Below are positions 7,829 through 16,494 of a stretch of 62,597 nucleotides of DNA, in pieces. Under the pieces are notes generated by a model. That model was not told the DNA's origin. It worked only from the letters and a program-made list of their open reading frames with translations, and ran no database searches. The position numbers were made by a program, and so were the translations under genes. This stretch comes from CAZGKX01 sp964525945 (lineage in GTDB: Bacteria; Pseudomonadota; Gammaproteobacteria; Legionellales; Legionellaceae): NCBI GenBank assembly GCA_964525945.1, contig CAZGKX010000006.1:1-62597 (forward strand). Direction: 5' to 3'. Position 1 is the stretch's first letter; each line of letters starts with the position of its first letter.

Positions 7829-9757
7829 ATGCCTCGTAAAATTGCCCTTTTAACCTCTTTTATGCATCAGCGTGGTGGAGACTTGGTGGCGGCCATGAGT
7901 TTTATGAAAGCCGTGTGGGCAGTGGAGCCTGATGCTGAATTTGAATGGGTCGTGAAGCGTGATATTTCCAGTTTTAATAAAGATCTCGCTGCATTTACAG
8001 CCACGGAACTTGGCCATTTTAACGGCCAAGTACGATTAACTGTTTTGGACAGCAGTGATTATCAAAATGTGAATGTTCACGGCTCGCGCGTGGTTGATAA
8101 ATGGACAGGTCGAGAATTATCACCCGCGGAATTAACCACGCGCTCCGATGCAAATTGGGGTGTGGTGCCCAATTGGTATGGTTGGCAAGATGTTCGGTCA
8201 CAATTAACAACTAAACCTGTTTCCGATCGTTTGGCGAGCTGTGACATGATGGCGGTAGTGGGCAATAATCACCGTATGGTGCAGGGTGATTATCAAATGC
8301 TGACCAGTCACTTTAAAAAACCAATAAAATTGGTTCCAGAATATGATTTATACCATAACAACAACACCACCTACTCGCTTCCCAAGGTGGAGCTGATCCA
8401 AACAGGATTTGGTGGCTCTGGCGTTTATATTGATGACACAGTGACTTCAGCCAATGATTTGAACGATGCAGCTCCTGCTGATAACAACTTTGTGGAACAT
8501 TTGGTAGGTCTAGGCAGTACTCTTGATGAATACAAAGACAATCATCGTTTATTTTATGGTTATTTTTTTGATGTAGAAAAACTTTCTCCTTCACAGTTTG
8601 TGGTAAAAACAAAATCCTACATCACCAACAGCATCATGTTGGCCATGGACAGTGGTGGTCCATCTAAGATAGATATCGTCATCCCGGGTTTTAAAGATGG
8701 CCAACAATTGCAAGATATTTATGAGGAAGCAATAAAAGACTTACCTCCCAAGTACAAACAATTATTGAACAATGCAACTTACGATATCAAGCAAGATGGT
8801 GATTTTGTTTCTTTACCCGTTTTTGGGGGCAAGCCAACGGCCTCTTATGAGGTGCGCCTGGTTAACCCGCAGCGTTTAGAGCGACAAACCATTCAAGCGT
8901 TATTGAATGACTCGGAGCCCTGGGTTGGCTTAACCGGTGATGCTTCATGGATTGAAGGATTGATGAAGGGAAAAATAGTTTGTTACCAGGTTGTGCAATG
9001 GAAACAGCAATTTTTTCAGGAATTCTTGCGCTACGCAAGCTCCAAATTATCCAGAAACAGTCCTCTGTTGGCATTTTATCGTATGCAAGACAGTGGTAGG
9101 TTTGAGCAAATGCGCAACCATTACCAAACCCATTTACCGCAAATGCAACAAGAGGCGTTGCAACTGGCTAATTTCATTGTGAAAGAAAAAAACCTCAACC
9201 ATTCGTTGAGTAAAATGTTGGGTCTGCGCGCAAACAGGTCTTCTGCCAACGTGGCTTTTGCGCCGAAAGTGGCCTCGTCTGTGACAGGAAAGGGACCAGG
9301 GTTTTATACCGCGACAAAGCCTAACAAACCCGTTCCTCCTCCCTTAAAAAGACCCGTGGTTCCGGAACGCTCGGACAAGCTTGGAAATTTAATTGCATTG
9401 GTGGAGGAACATCTTGACGCGCAACCGCTAACGGAACAACGTTTCAATTATTTTACCAGTGTGCATGATCCTGCAAAGGAAGCATTGCGTGATGTTCTTT
9501 TGCAGGCGGATGAACAGAAACTGATTGATGGATTGCAACAATATTATAAAAAAATCAGTCATCCAGGAATGTTTGCTGGCTGGTTTAGCGCGCGCCACAA
9601 AAAAGAATTTGAAGTCTTTATGCAAGGCATTGGTGTGGCTGAAAAAGGTGATGTGGGTAAGGTTTTGGCGGCTAAAATCGCCGCACTGGATCTTGACGAG
9701 CTTGAGCTTGATGGGTTAAAGGATCATTCTCCTTCATCTCATGCTTCAAACCATTAA
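7829..9757 (+). CDS. Large protein with possible glycosyltransferase-like fold, effector candidate
   Basis: A 642-residue protein of no family I can name with certainty. Start ATG 7829 is preceded by TTGGA at a spacing of eight; an upstream TTG in frame is less convincing. The N-terminus (RKIALLTSFMHQRGGDLVAAM) resembles the first beta-strand and loop of a GT-B glycosyltransferase. Around residues 365-400, WVGLTGDASWIEGLMKGK followed by VCYQ resembles the acceptor/donor loop of GT-B enzymes that read LTGD.S..EAL..GK. Residues 470-520 are low-complexity and proline-rich (KPVPPPLKRPVVPE), followed by a helical C-terminal domain of about 120 residues ending in an acidic stretch and a His/Ser tail. 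No signal peptide or membrane segment is present. It has its own strong promoter. A soluble, modular, orphan protein of this type is a plausible Dot/Icm-type substrate. Confidence 0.5.
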   Translation: MPRKIALLTSFMHQRGGDLVAAMSFMKAVWAVEPDAEFEWVVKRDISSFNKDLAAFTATELGHFNGQVRLTVLDSSDYQNVNVHGSRVVDKWTGRELSPAELTTRSDANWGVVPNWYGWQDVRSQLTTKPVSDRLASCDMMAVVGNNHRMVQGDYQMLTSHFKKPIKLVPEYDLYHNNNTTYSLPKVELIQTGFGGSGVYIDDTVTSANDLNDAAPADNNFVEHLVGLGSTLDEYKDNHRLFYGYFFDVEKLSPSQFVVKTKSYITNSIMLAMDSGGPSKIDIVIPGFKDGQQLQDIYEEAIKDLPPKYKQLLNNATYDIKQDGDFVSLPVFGGKPTASYEVRLVNPQRLERQTIQALLNDSEPWVGLTGDASWIEGLMKGKIVCYQVVQWKQQFFQEFLRYASSKLSRNSPLLAFYRMQDSGRFEQMRNHYQTHLPQMQQEALQLANFIVKEKNLNHSLSKMLGLRANRSSANVAFAPKVASSVTGKGPGFYTATKPNKPVPPPLKRPVVPERSDKLGNLIALVEEHLDAQPLTEQRFNYFTSVHDPAKEALRDVLLQADEQKLIDGLQQYYKKISHPGMFAGWFSARHKKEFEVFMQGIGVAEKGDVGKVLAAKIAALDLDELELDGLKDHSPSSHASNH

Positions 9758-9777
9758 CATGGGTAATGAAATGGGCA

Positions 9778-9810
9778 TGGCTTAATTGTTGGCCAAGGCC
9801 CAACCTACCA
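9778..9810 (+). repeat. Dispersed palindromic repeat, copy A
   Basis: Contains TTGTTGGCCAAGGCCCAACC, an imperfect palindrome flanked by TGGCTTAA and TACCA. Near-identical copies lie at 11962-11988 (opposite orientation) and 19969-20000. All three are intergenic. Confidence 0.75.
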
Positions 9811-9923
9811 TCAAAGCATTATAATGTTCAAAATATAGATGCGCTTATCTGGAATTCATATCTTTCTGTTATTTTAAGCTATATTATTTATATAAAAGCA
9901 AAAAGAAGCTATAAGGATATGCC

Positions 9924-11144
9924 ATGAAAATCGCTTTGCTGTGCATTGTTGCAGTTACGTTAGCTTGTTTGTCTTTGTTTTCCGTCGATTTTTCTGCTAA
10001 AAACCCCAGCATCACCCAAAATGGCCAAGTTGCAGTTAAAGAGTTGCATACCCTTTTAACCACCGGTCAGTTATCGACGAGCATGTCGCTCAAGCCTTTG
10101 CATGAAATAGAGCAAATGCTACATTCCGAGGCAAACTTATCCCCTGCCGTTATCGATAAAGTTCGCAACACGATTCAATGCGCGCGCCAGCAGAATGTTG
10201 ACAGCAATAATATTCTCGTTGTGATTGATTATTCAATGCCTTCCAGTGAAAAACGGCTGTGGGTGTTTGATCTTGCTGAAAAGAAACTGTTGTTTAATAC
10301 CTATGTTTCTCATGGCATTCGCTCAGGAGCATTGTTGTCGACTTATTTTTCAAACAAATACAACAGCAAATCGAGCAGCATTGGCGTTTATAAAACCGAG
10401 AAGGTTTATTATGGTCGCCATGGTTTGTCTTTAAAATTACGCGGCTTGGAACGGGGTTTTAATGACAATGCAGAAAACCGTTCGGTGGTGATGCATGGCG
10501 GTTGGTATGTGGAAGAAGATTTCATAAAGCGCTATGGCCGCGCTGGTCGTAGCTGGGGGTGTCCAGCGATTCCTGATAATTTAACGACGCCATTGATCAA
10601 TACCATCAAAGACAGTTCATTATTTGTGGTGTATTACCCCAATGAAAATTGGCTTGCAACCTCGCGTTTTTTAAACTGCGAGCATGCGGTGCACCCTGTT
10701 ATTTCTGAAGTGACGGAATCGCTTCCGAATGAAGACAACCGTGATTATGTTCTTTTTGCTGATTTGAGCAAGCATAAAAAAATTGATGATACGCCCATTG
10801 TTGCCATGTCAGCTGATAACTATGAGCGCATTTTCCAAAACAAGGCTCCCTTGGAACGAATGTTGCGCCGCCAAATTGATAAAACCGAATACATTGCGTT
10901 AAGTGCTCAGGAGTTTAATAACATCATTGATCCGCAAAAACAGGATGATCTCAATGCGGTTTGTTTTATCGTACCAGTGGTCAAAATGGATCGGGGTTAT
11001 TATGGAACAGAGATGAAAATTTTAAACATGGGTGCCATCACAAATGTGAAGCCTGAAGGGGCGCATTACACAGTGTATTTTGCTAATAAATCCCCGGTTA
11101 ATTTGAGTGCTACGAATCAATTTATCCGCTGGTTAGGTCTATAA
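9924..11144 (+). CDS. Murein L,D-transpeptidase catalytic domain family protein (YkuD_2 type)
   Basis: Secreted or membrane-anchored enzyme expected to act on peptidoglycan cross-links or tethering. The N-terminal MKIALLCIVAVTLACLSLFS is a signal sequence or anchor. The catalytic domain covers roughly residues 90-240, with VVIDYS, the HGI segment, SVVMHGGWYV and the nucleophile Cys in SWGCPAIP. The latter matches the YkuD_2 (PF13645) branch rather than classical YkuD. About 150 further residues of unknown fold follow. The start ATG 9924 has AAGGATATGCC upstream. Only 15 bases separate it from bcp, so the two are probably co-transcribed. Confidence 0.85.
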   Translation: MKIALLCIVAVTLACLSLFSVDFSAKNPSITQNGQVAVKELHTLLTTGQLSTSMSLKPLHEIEQMLHSEANLSPAVIDKVRNTIQCARQQNVDSNNILVVIDYSMPSSEKRLWVFDLAEKKLLFNTYVSHGIRSGALLSTYFSNKYNSKSSSIGVYKTEKVYYGRHGLSLKLRGLERGFNDNAENRSVVMHGGWYVEEDFIKRYGRAGRSWGCPAIPDNLTTPLINTIKDSSLFVVYYPNENWLATSRFLNCEHAVHPVISEVTESLPNEDNRDYVLFADLSKHKKIDDTPIVAMSADNYERIFQNKAPLERMLRRQIDKTEYIALSAQEFNNIIDPQKQDDLNAVCFIVPVVKMDRGYYGTEMKILNMGAITNVKPEGAHYTVYFANKSPVNLSATNQFIRWLGL

Positions 11145-11159
11145 GAATGAGGTTTTTTT

Positions 11160-11627
11160 ATGAAAGAAGGTGACACTGTTTCTGCGTGTTCATTTACTGC
11201 GACTCCTGATGTACACACTGATTTTGCTGCGTATCGTGGCAAGTGGGTTGTTCTTTATTTTTACCCAAAAGATGCCACACCTGGGTGTACCACAGAAGGC
11301 CAAAATTTTCGTGACAAATACCCCGATTTTTTAAATTTAAATGCGGTTGTTTTAGGCGTGTCTAAAGACAGCATTAAATCCCATCAAAATTTCAAAGAAA
11401 AACAGCTTTTCCCCTTTGAATTAATCAGTGACATCGATGAAAAATTGTGCGAGCAATTTACGGTGATGAAAATGAAATCCATGTATGGTAGACAATACCG
11501 TGGTATTGAACGCAGTACTTTTTTGATTGACCCATTGGGCAAAATAAGGCATGTTTGGCGGGGTGTTAAGGTCAAAAATCATGTGGATGATGTGCTAAAT
11601 ACCTTGCGTGATTTGACTAAATTTTAA
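11160..11627 (+). CDS. bcp: Thiol peroxidase of the BCP/PrxQ peroxiredoxin family
   Basis: Reduces hydrogen peroxide and alkyl hydroperoxides using thioredoxin-type donors; cytoplasmic. The 155-residue product has the thioredoxin-fold peroxiredoxin core, with the peroxidatic Cys in YPKDATPGCTTEGQNF and the conserved Arg in RSTFLID. The second Cys position of classical BCP, five residues after the first, is not occupied (CTTEGQ). A more distal Cys (KLCEQF) could resolve instead, or the enzyme may be 1-Cys. Start has GAGG upstream. A strong terminator follows. Confidence 0.92.
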   Translation: MKEGDTVSACSFTATPDVHTDFAAYRGKWVVLYFYPKDATPGCTTEGQNFRDKYPDFLNLNAVVLGVSKDSIKSHQNFKEKQLFPFELISDIDEKLCEQFTVMKMKSMYGRQYRGIERSTFLIDPLGKIRHVWRGVKVKNHVDDVLNTLRDLTKF

Positions 11628-11644
11628 GGGAGTTTTTAGGGGTG

Positions 11645-11684
11645 AATAGCCACGTTACATGAGCAACAACGTGGCTATTTTTTT
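11645..11684 (+). terminator. Intrinsic terminator after bcp
   Basis: A perfect 12-base-pair stem, AATAGCCACGTT (11645-11656) with AACGTGGCTATT (11668-11679), has an 11-base loop and runs into T residues to 11684. It ends the ldt-bcp unit. Confidence 0.92.
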
Positions 11685-11688
11685 GTGA

Positions 11689-11811
11689 TTATTTATTGGG
11701 GCGACCACTTGGTTGTTGTGGTTTTTGACCATGATGCATGTCTTTATTGCCTTGTTGTGGGCGTGTTTCACGTTTTGGTTGTTGGTTGCTTGGGCATTTG
11801 TCCTTGTTCAT
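11689..11811 (-). CDS. 40-residue hydrophilic protein (small gene)
   Basis: I do not recognise it. ATG 11811 is preceded by an almost perfect Shine-Dalgarno sequence, AAAGGAG, with five bases between. This is better than for most genes in the window. The product is rich in Gln, Pro, Lys, His and Asn (PSNQQPKRETRPQQGNK, then QKPQQPSGRPNK). It has one Cys and no hydrophobic segment, so it should be soluble and disordered. It lies tail to tail with bcp, beside a strong terminator, and has about 200 bases of AT-rich upstream sequence that could hold a promoter. Its strong ribosome-binding site and self-contained transcription unit argue that it is expressed. An in-frame upstream extension lacks a credible start. 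Confidence 0.65.
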   Translation of the reverse strand: MNKDKCPSNQQPKRETRPQQGNKDMHHGQKPQQPSGRPNK

Positions 11812-11961
11812 TTTGTTCTCCTTTATAGTTAATGAATGACTGCCTTTTAAATTTAGTAGTAATCTGAAAAAATGCAAACTTAAAAAGACCTTTTTAATTA
11901 AATTTTTCCATGATTTTTGTAACCGTTTGTTATTTCAAATAAATAATTAAAAATAATTTTT

Positions 11962-11988
11962 TGGTAGGTTGGGCCTTGGCCCAACAAT
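11962..11988 (-). repeat. Dispersed palindromic repeat, copy B
   Basis: The reverse complement reads ATTGTTGGGCCAAGGCCCAA then CCTACCA, matching copies at 9778-9810 and 19969-20000. It lies between the 40-residue gene and katE. Confidence 0.75.
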
Positions 11989-12037
11989 GAGAATTTTAAT
12001 GTGAGAACTTTAATGAATGAGAGATTGAGGTTTTCGA

Positions 12038-12062
12038 AACCCGGTGAGCTGGTCTCACCGGG
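12038..12062 (-). terminator. Terminator downstream of katE
   Basis: On the minus strand CCCGGTGAG, loop ACCAG, CTCACCGGG is followed by TTTCG: a 9-base-pair perfect stem 11 bases past the katE stop. The T-run is short, so termination may be partial. Confidence 0.6.
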
Positions 12063-12073
12063 CCACGGAGTGG

Positions 12074-14173
12074 TTAACCTTCTCGTTTCCATAGACGGAG
12101 ATTGGAACATGCTTTTATAAAATCGACAAGGCTACCTTCCAAGGTAAACAAACCTTCATCTTGCTGGGGGGCAATGGTTTTGAGCAACGGTTGCAGAGCT
12201 TTGGTGAAGCCAATGAATTTACAATGCAAATAGGCATCGGTGATAAATTCTTTGATTTTAGGATGAGTGATTAACTCAGCTTCATCGTTCGCTACCACCA
12301 CGGCGACCGCATCAAACAGCACTGAAGGCGCACCACCAAGACGTTCTTGAGCAAGCATCAAAGTACCATCACTTAATTTCACGCCTGATATACAAGGTGC
12401 TATGACGGTATAAGTGGCTTTGGCGTGACGAATAGCCTGGGTTAAAGCGTTCAAGATGCCTGCATTGGCATCTTCGCCCACAATAATCCCGAAGCGTCGA
12501 CCAGCTATTCCTTGCGGCGGATTTTTCATCATGCTCAAAGCATCGGAGACGTTAAGGTTTGACAAGATCGCTTTTGCGGGTTCGCAAGGCTTAGGCAAAG
12601 TAGCTATCCCTAAACTTTTGGCAACCCTGCTCGCCAATTGTTGATCAATGTTGAGCAAATGTGCCACCATCCGCACCCGGATTTTTTCGTGCTCGACTTT
12701 GCTTAATTCAAAAACCAAGGCAGCGGCGATATGCTGTTGTTCAAGAGGAAGTTGGCTTAAGTAAAATTGCCGCGCTTGGCTGTAATGATCGGCAAATTTT
12801 TCGGCACGTGCTCGTAACTTGTGGCCCTCAATTTGCTCGGGATAGGATTGAAACCCCCGTGTTGGATTTTCATGCGGCCCCTGCCCCCAAGAATTAGGGC
12901 TATAATTTACTCGACCCGTTGGATTTTGAAAGGCCATGTGTCCATCTTGTTGAAAATGAGCAAATGGGCATTTCGGTGCATTGATGGGCAATTGGTTAAA
13001 GTTGGTGCTGCCCAAGCGTTTCAATTGGGTATCCAGGTAAGAAAAATTACGGCCCTGCAACAAGGGGTCATTGCTGAAATCAATGCCGGGAACAATGTTT
13101 TGAGTGCAAAAAGCCACTTGTTCGGTTTCCGCAAAAAAATTATCCACGCAGCGGTCCAGCACCAATCGGCCGACCACGCGAATAGGCACGTCCTCTTCTG
13201 GAATTAATTTCGTGGCATCCAGTACGTCAAAAGGAAAGGATGCGGCAAATTGTTCATCAAACAATTGCAGACCCAATTCCCATTCTGGAAAATCACCTTC
13301 TTTAATGGCGTTCCATAAGTCGCGGCGATGGTAGTCAGGATCGGCCCCATTTATTTTAACGGCTTCATCCCATGTTACCGATTGCATGCCAAATTTAGGT
13401 TTCCAATGAAATTTCACAAAGGTGCTCTTGCCGGCTGCATTGATCAACCGAAATGTGTGCACGCCAAAGCCCTCCATAAAACGGAACGAGCGGGGAATGG
13501 TGCGATCAGACATGATCCACATGATCATATGCATGCTTTCCGGGGTCAACGACACAAAATCCCAAAAATTATCGTGGGCTGTTTGCGCTTGCGGAAAGCC
13601 ACTGTCTGGCTCGTCTTTGGCGGCATGGATAAGATCAGGAAATTTAAGAGGATCTTGGATAAAAAAAACAGGAATATTGTTGCCAACAATGTCCCAATTT
13701 CCCTCCTGGGTGTATAACTTTACAGCAAACCCACGCACATCGCGTGCCAGATCAGGGGAGCCTTTGTTGCCGGCTACGGTAGAGAATCTTACAAACGCGG
13801 GGGTTTTTTGTCCTTTTTTTTGAAATAAATCCGCTTTGGTAATATCGGTCAATGGTTCGTAGGTTTCAAAATAGCCATGGGCACCAAATCCTCTGGCGTG
13901 AACCACGCGCTCGGGGATGCGTTCGTGATCAAAATGGAATATTTTTTCCCTAAAAATAAAATCTTCAAGCAATGTCGGACCATTGCCATTGATACGTAGC
14001 GTGTTTTGATCATCGGCAATGGGCGTGCCGATCTGAGTGGTTAGAGTTGGAGTGTCGCCGGTCGCGATTTGGTGAAATTCACCACCACTGCCCACGCTCA
14101 TTTTTTCATCATGCAATTGCTTGGTTTGATAGGGTTTAGCGTTTACATCTTTTTTCACATCCTTTTTATTCAT
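12074..14173 (-). CDS. katE: Large-subunit (clade II) catalase HPII
   Basis: Haem catalase that dismutates hydrogen peroxide; cytoplasmic tetramer. The 699-residue product starts at ATG 14173 (AAGGAA eight bases upstream); a TTG ten codons earlier is not needed. The catalytic His lies in RVVHARGFGAHG, the catalytic Asn in NNIPVFFIQDP, and the proximal haem Tyr in RNFSYLDTQLKR. A C-terminal class I glutamine-amidotransferase-like domain (from about residue 560, RRFGIIVGEDANAG) is the hallmark of large-subunit catalases. It stands alone, with a hairpin downstream and a divergent, unrelated neighbourhood. Length is slightly below the E. coli enzyme, mainly at the N-terminal arm. Confidence 0.96.
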   Translation of the reverse strand: MNKKDVKKDVNAKPYQTKQLHDEKMSVGSGGEFHQIATGDTPTLTTQIGTPIADDQNTLRINGNGPTLLEDFIFREKIFHFDHERIPERVVHARGFGAHGYFETYEPLTDITKADLFQKKGQKTPAFVRFSTVAGNKGSPDLARDVRGFAVKLYTQEGNWDIVGNNIPVFFIQDPLKFPDLIHAAKDEPDSGFPQAQTAHDNFWDFVSLTPESMHMIMWIMSDRTIPRSFRFMEGFGVHTFRLINAAGKSTFVKFHWKPKFGMQSVTWDEAVKINGADPDYHRRDLWNAIKEGDFPEWELGLQLFDEQFAASFPFDVLDATKLIPEEDVPIRVVGRLVLDRCVDNFFAETEQVAFCTQNIVPGIDFSNDPLLQGRNFSYLDTQLKRLGSTNFNQLPINAPKCPFAHFQQDGHMAFQNPTGRVNYSPNSWGQGPHENPTRGFQSYPEQIEGHKLRARAEKFADHYSQARQFYLSQLPLEQQHIAAALVFELSKVEHEKIRVRMVAHLLNIDQQLASRVAKSLGIATLPKPCEPAKAILSNLNVSDALSMMKNPPQGIAGRRFGIIVGEDANAGILNALTQAIRHAKATYTVIAPCISGVKLSDGTLMLAQERLGGAPSVLFDAVAVVVANDEAELITHPKIKEFITDAYLHCKFIGFTKALQPLLKTIAPQQDEGLFTLEGSLVDFIKACSNLRLWKREG

Positions 14174-14265
14174 AAAATGATTCCTTGGAACGATTGTAAA
14201 CAACGAAATTAAGTGTGAAGTTATCCACGTGATATTTCAAGCCCTAATTTGGCGCTTTGTCTCGA

Positions 14266-14928
14266 TCAAGTGTCTAGATTGACGCGAATATTAATGACCA
14301 AAACGCTGTCCAATTGAGGATTCGTTACAAAATTAATAAATTGATTTAAATAGCCGGCACTGAGATACGTGGTCGTTGATAATTTTTGCTCTAACCCAAT
14401 ATAAGCTCTATTTTGATCCAAGGCGTGGGTGATGATCCATGACGCTGTGTCTAAATTAATAAAGACTTCATCATAAAGGACAAATGCCAAGATCGGCGTT
14501 AAGGGCGTGCTCCATGTCACGCGCTCCCTCAGACGATAAGCCATGTCTGGAAAATTAAAGGATTTGCGTTCTTCAAGCCGTGTTCGAGAAACAATTCGAG
14601 AGTGAGTCAACGAGCGTGTCCCAACAATTTGTTGCCAAATGCGGTATTCATCGGCGCTGCCGGGAACGGCGTCTTGCGAATCAGCACTTAATGTTTGGCC
14701 TATCCAGGCTTGCCAATGGGGCGATAATTGGTAACCAATCCCTGAGTTGTTTAAAAACTGCTGAAAAGGGTTGTCGGCATAGATTAAGCGTAATTGAGGT
14801 TCAATATTATATAAAACCAAACCATAATTGCCTGTGAGTGTAAAAGGCACCCATAGTTTGAATTTTGTTGCAGCGGAGCACAATGAGCTGATCAATAAGA
14901 AAAATGTTAAAATTAAAAATTTACTCAT
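14266..14928 (-). CDS. DUF2490 family exported protein, probable outer-membrane beta-barrel
   Basis: A 220-residue protein with a cleavable signal peptide (MSKFLILTFFLLISSLCSAA). Alternating hydrophobic/polar strands follow, with conserved DUF2490 features: W.Q...G, RTRLEER, YRLRERVTW and a C-terminal NQNRAYIGLEQKLS region (here DQNRAYIGLEQ). DUF2490 proteins are predicted to fold as small beta-barrels in the outer membrane; their function is unknown. It is a single-gene unit next to katE on the same strand, with no overlap. Confidence 0.8.
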   Translation of the reverse strand: MSKFLILTFFLLISSLCSAATKFKLWVPFTLTGNYGLVLYNIEPQLRLIYADNPFQQFLNNSGIGYQLSPHWQAWIGQTLSADSQDAVPGSADEYRIWQQIVGTRSLTHSRIVSRTRLEERKSFNFPDMAYRLRERVTWSTPLTPILAFVLYDEVFINLDTASWIITHALDQNRAYIGLEQKLSTTTYLSAGYLNQFINFVTNPQLDSVLVINIRVNLDT

Positions 14929-15074
14929 AAAAATTTACGCGATTTACGTCCTGGTTGGTGTGTTGTGTGATGGGCAGTGGCATCGTTTGCAATTTTTTCG
15001 TGCGACCTGATGAAATTATCTATAAAAATTCGTGTATAACCTATACTTAATATTATTTAAACCGGTTTTTCTAT

Positions 15075-15845
15075 ATGCTATCAAGTCATGAAGAGTTACC
15101 AAGACCTAAAAATTACCGTCTCAACCGTTTTCATTTATTTGGACGGGATATTGTGTTGGCAGGAATGGCTCGTCCGGATTCCAATACATTCGTCGATAAA
15201 GCGATGCGTTATGTGGTTGAAACAGAAGGTAGAACAGTGCTTATTGGCTTAAAAGGTGAGATAAATTTTGCTGAGCAAACAGAGCCCCACGGTCTTCAGT
15301 ATATTTATATTCCTATTACCGATTATGTGCCTGCGCCGGTGGAGGCTTTTGATGCTTTTTATGACGCGGTGAAAGCCAACATTTTAGCAGGAAAACAGGT
15401 GGCTGTTCATTGTGGTGCGGGTGATGGCCGAACAGGCAGCGCTTTTGCGAGTTTAAAAATGCGGGAATTGATGGAAAAGCGAGCGGCCCTTGATCTTCGA
15501 TATTTAGATCAACTGGGTGACACAACGACCACAGTTGCCGTGCTAGGAGAAACCGTGGCTTGTACACCACTCGTAAAAGAAGCTGTTGAGCGAATCAGGC
15601 AGGAAAGAATTGCGCCGGATGACAGTGGAAAAGATGCTGTTGAATCGGCCGAAGATATCCTTGGACTGGTGCGTTATGAACAGCATTTGAAAGTACAAAT
15701 AAAAAATGAGTTAATGTCCAAACAGTCAACGGTTCAGTACAGAGGCGCAATGCAACCAACGCTTACAGAAAGCACAGAACTCGCCAACGACGACAATGAT
15801 GAAAACAAATGTAATATTGCTGGTTCTGGCGTTGTTAGAGGATGA
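15075..15845 (+). CDS. Dual-specificity/tyrosine phosphatase-like protein, first of a tandem pair
   Basis: A 256-residue cysteine-dependent phosphatase of the compact DUSP type. The P-loop is VHCGAGDGRTGSAF (HCx5RTG), with nucleophile Cys and phosphate-binding Arg both present. The likely general acid is Asp in IPITDYVPAP, about 35 residues upstream, as in small DUSPs. A lid helix (KMRELMEKRA) follows, and a charged C-terminal tail of about 60 residues beyond the catalytic domain may be a localisation or secretion signal. Start ATG 15075. The stop overlaps the next gene by 4 bases (ATGA). Eukaryotic-style phosphatases of this type in Legionellales are often host-directed, though a lipid or RNA phosphatase role is also possible. 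Confidence 0.8.
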   Translation: MLSSHEELPRPKNYRLNRFHLFGRDIVLAGMARPDSNTFVDKAMRYVVETEGRTVLIGLKGEINFAEQTEPHGLQYIYIPITDYVPAPVEAFDAFYDAVKANILAGKQVAVHCGAGDGRTGSAFASLKMRELMEKRAALDLRYLDQLGDTTTTVAVLGETVACTPLVKEAVERIRQERIAPDDSGKDAVESAEDILGLVRYEQHLKVQIKNELMSKQSTVQYRGAMQPTLTESTELANDDNDENKCNIAGSGVVRG

Positions 15846-16408
15846 CCAACGTGCCCATGAATTATCGAGAAACAACTTATGATTTTCTCACGGGACATGT
15901 GAACGTCATAGCACTGGCGATGCCCAATTACATGGGCCAAGATCCTATTAAAACATTGCTTTTTTTAAAACAGCAGGGGGTTGAGGTTATTTTTGGATTG
16001 GAAGTTGTTGAGGAATGTTTCATGATCGCCCAAGAATTTGGATTAACCTACATTGGGGCAACAACTCCTGATTATACCGCGCCAGCAGTGACTATTTTAG
16101 ATCGTGTTTATGACGAAGTTGTGAGAACCGCTGCTTTGGAAAAAAAAGTCGCTATTCATTGTTACGGAGGCATTGGGCGGACGGGGACGGTGTTGGTCGC
16201 GCTAAAATTACGAGAACTTTGTGCCAAACCACCCCTAAAAAATTGTGAAGACCAAGTGCAATTTGCGATAAAGGAAATAAGGAACACTACGGGCAATTGC
16301 AATGTCGTTGAATCCGATGCGCAAATAGAATCTTTGTGCCAATATGAACAAATTTTACGAGAGCGCTTGCTCTGCTCTATCTCCCCTCCTTGTTCTTTTT
16401 TGCTATAG
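15842..16408 (+). CDS. Dual-specificity phosphatase-like protein, second of a tandem pair
   Basis: A 188-residue paralogue of the preceding gene. The P-loop is IHCYGGIGRTGTVL, again a complete HCx5RTG, and the general acid Asp lies in TTPDYTAPAV. It reads closer to classical DUSP/VHZ-like proteins than the first copy. The C-terminus (CSISPPCSFLL) is hydrophobic with two Cys, a possible acylation site, though this is speculative. Start ATG overlaps the stop of the first copy as ATGA, so the pair is translationally coupled. Local duplication is likely. No terminator follows; the next 330 bases hold a dehydrogenase relic. Confidence 0.8.
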   Translation: MTNVPMNYRETTYDFLTGHVNVIALAMPNYMGQDPIKTLLFLKQQGVEVIFGLEVVEECFMIAQEFGLTYIGATTPDYTAPAVTILDRVYDEVVRTAALEKKVAIHCYGGIGRTGTVLVALKLRELCAKPPLKNCEDQVQFAIKEIRNTTGNCNVVESDAQIESLCQYEQILRERLLCSISPPCSFLL

Positions 16409-16494
16409 CTTTTCTGGTCTGATCACACACTAGAATCACCATAAGTCTTATTGTTCTATGCTGAATGAAAGACCAGTTAGAATAGGGATGTTCT

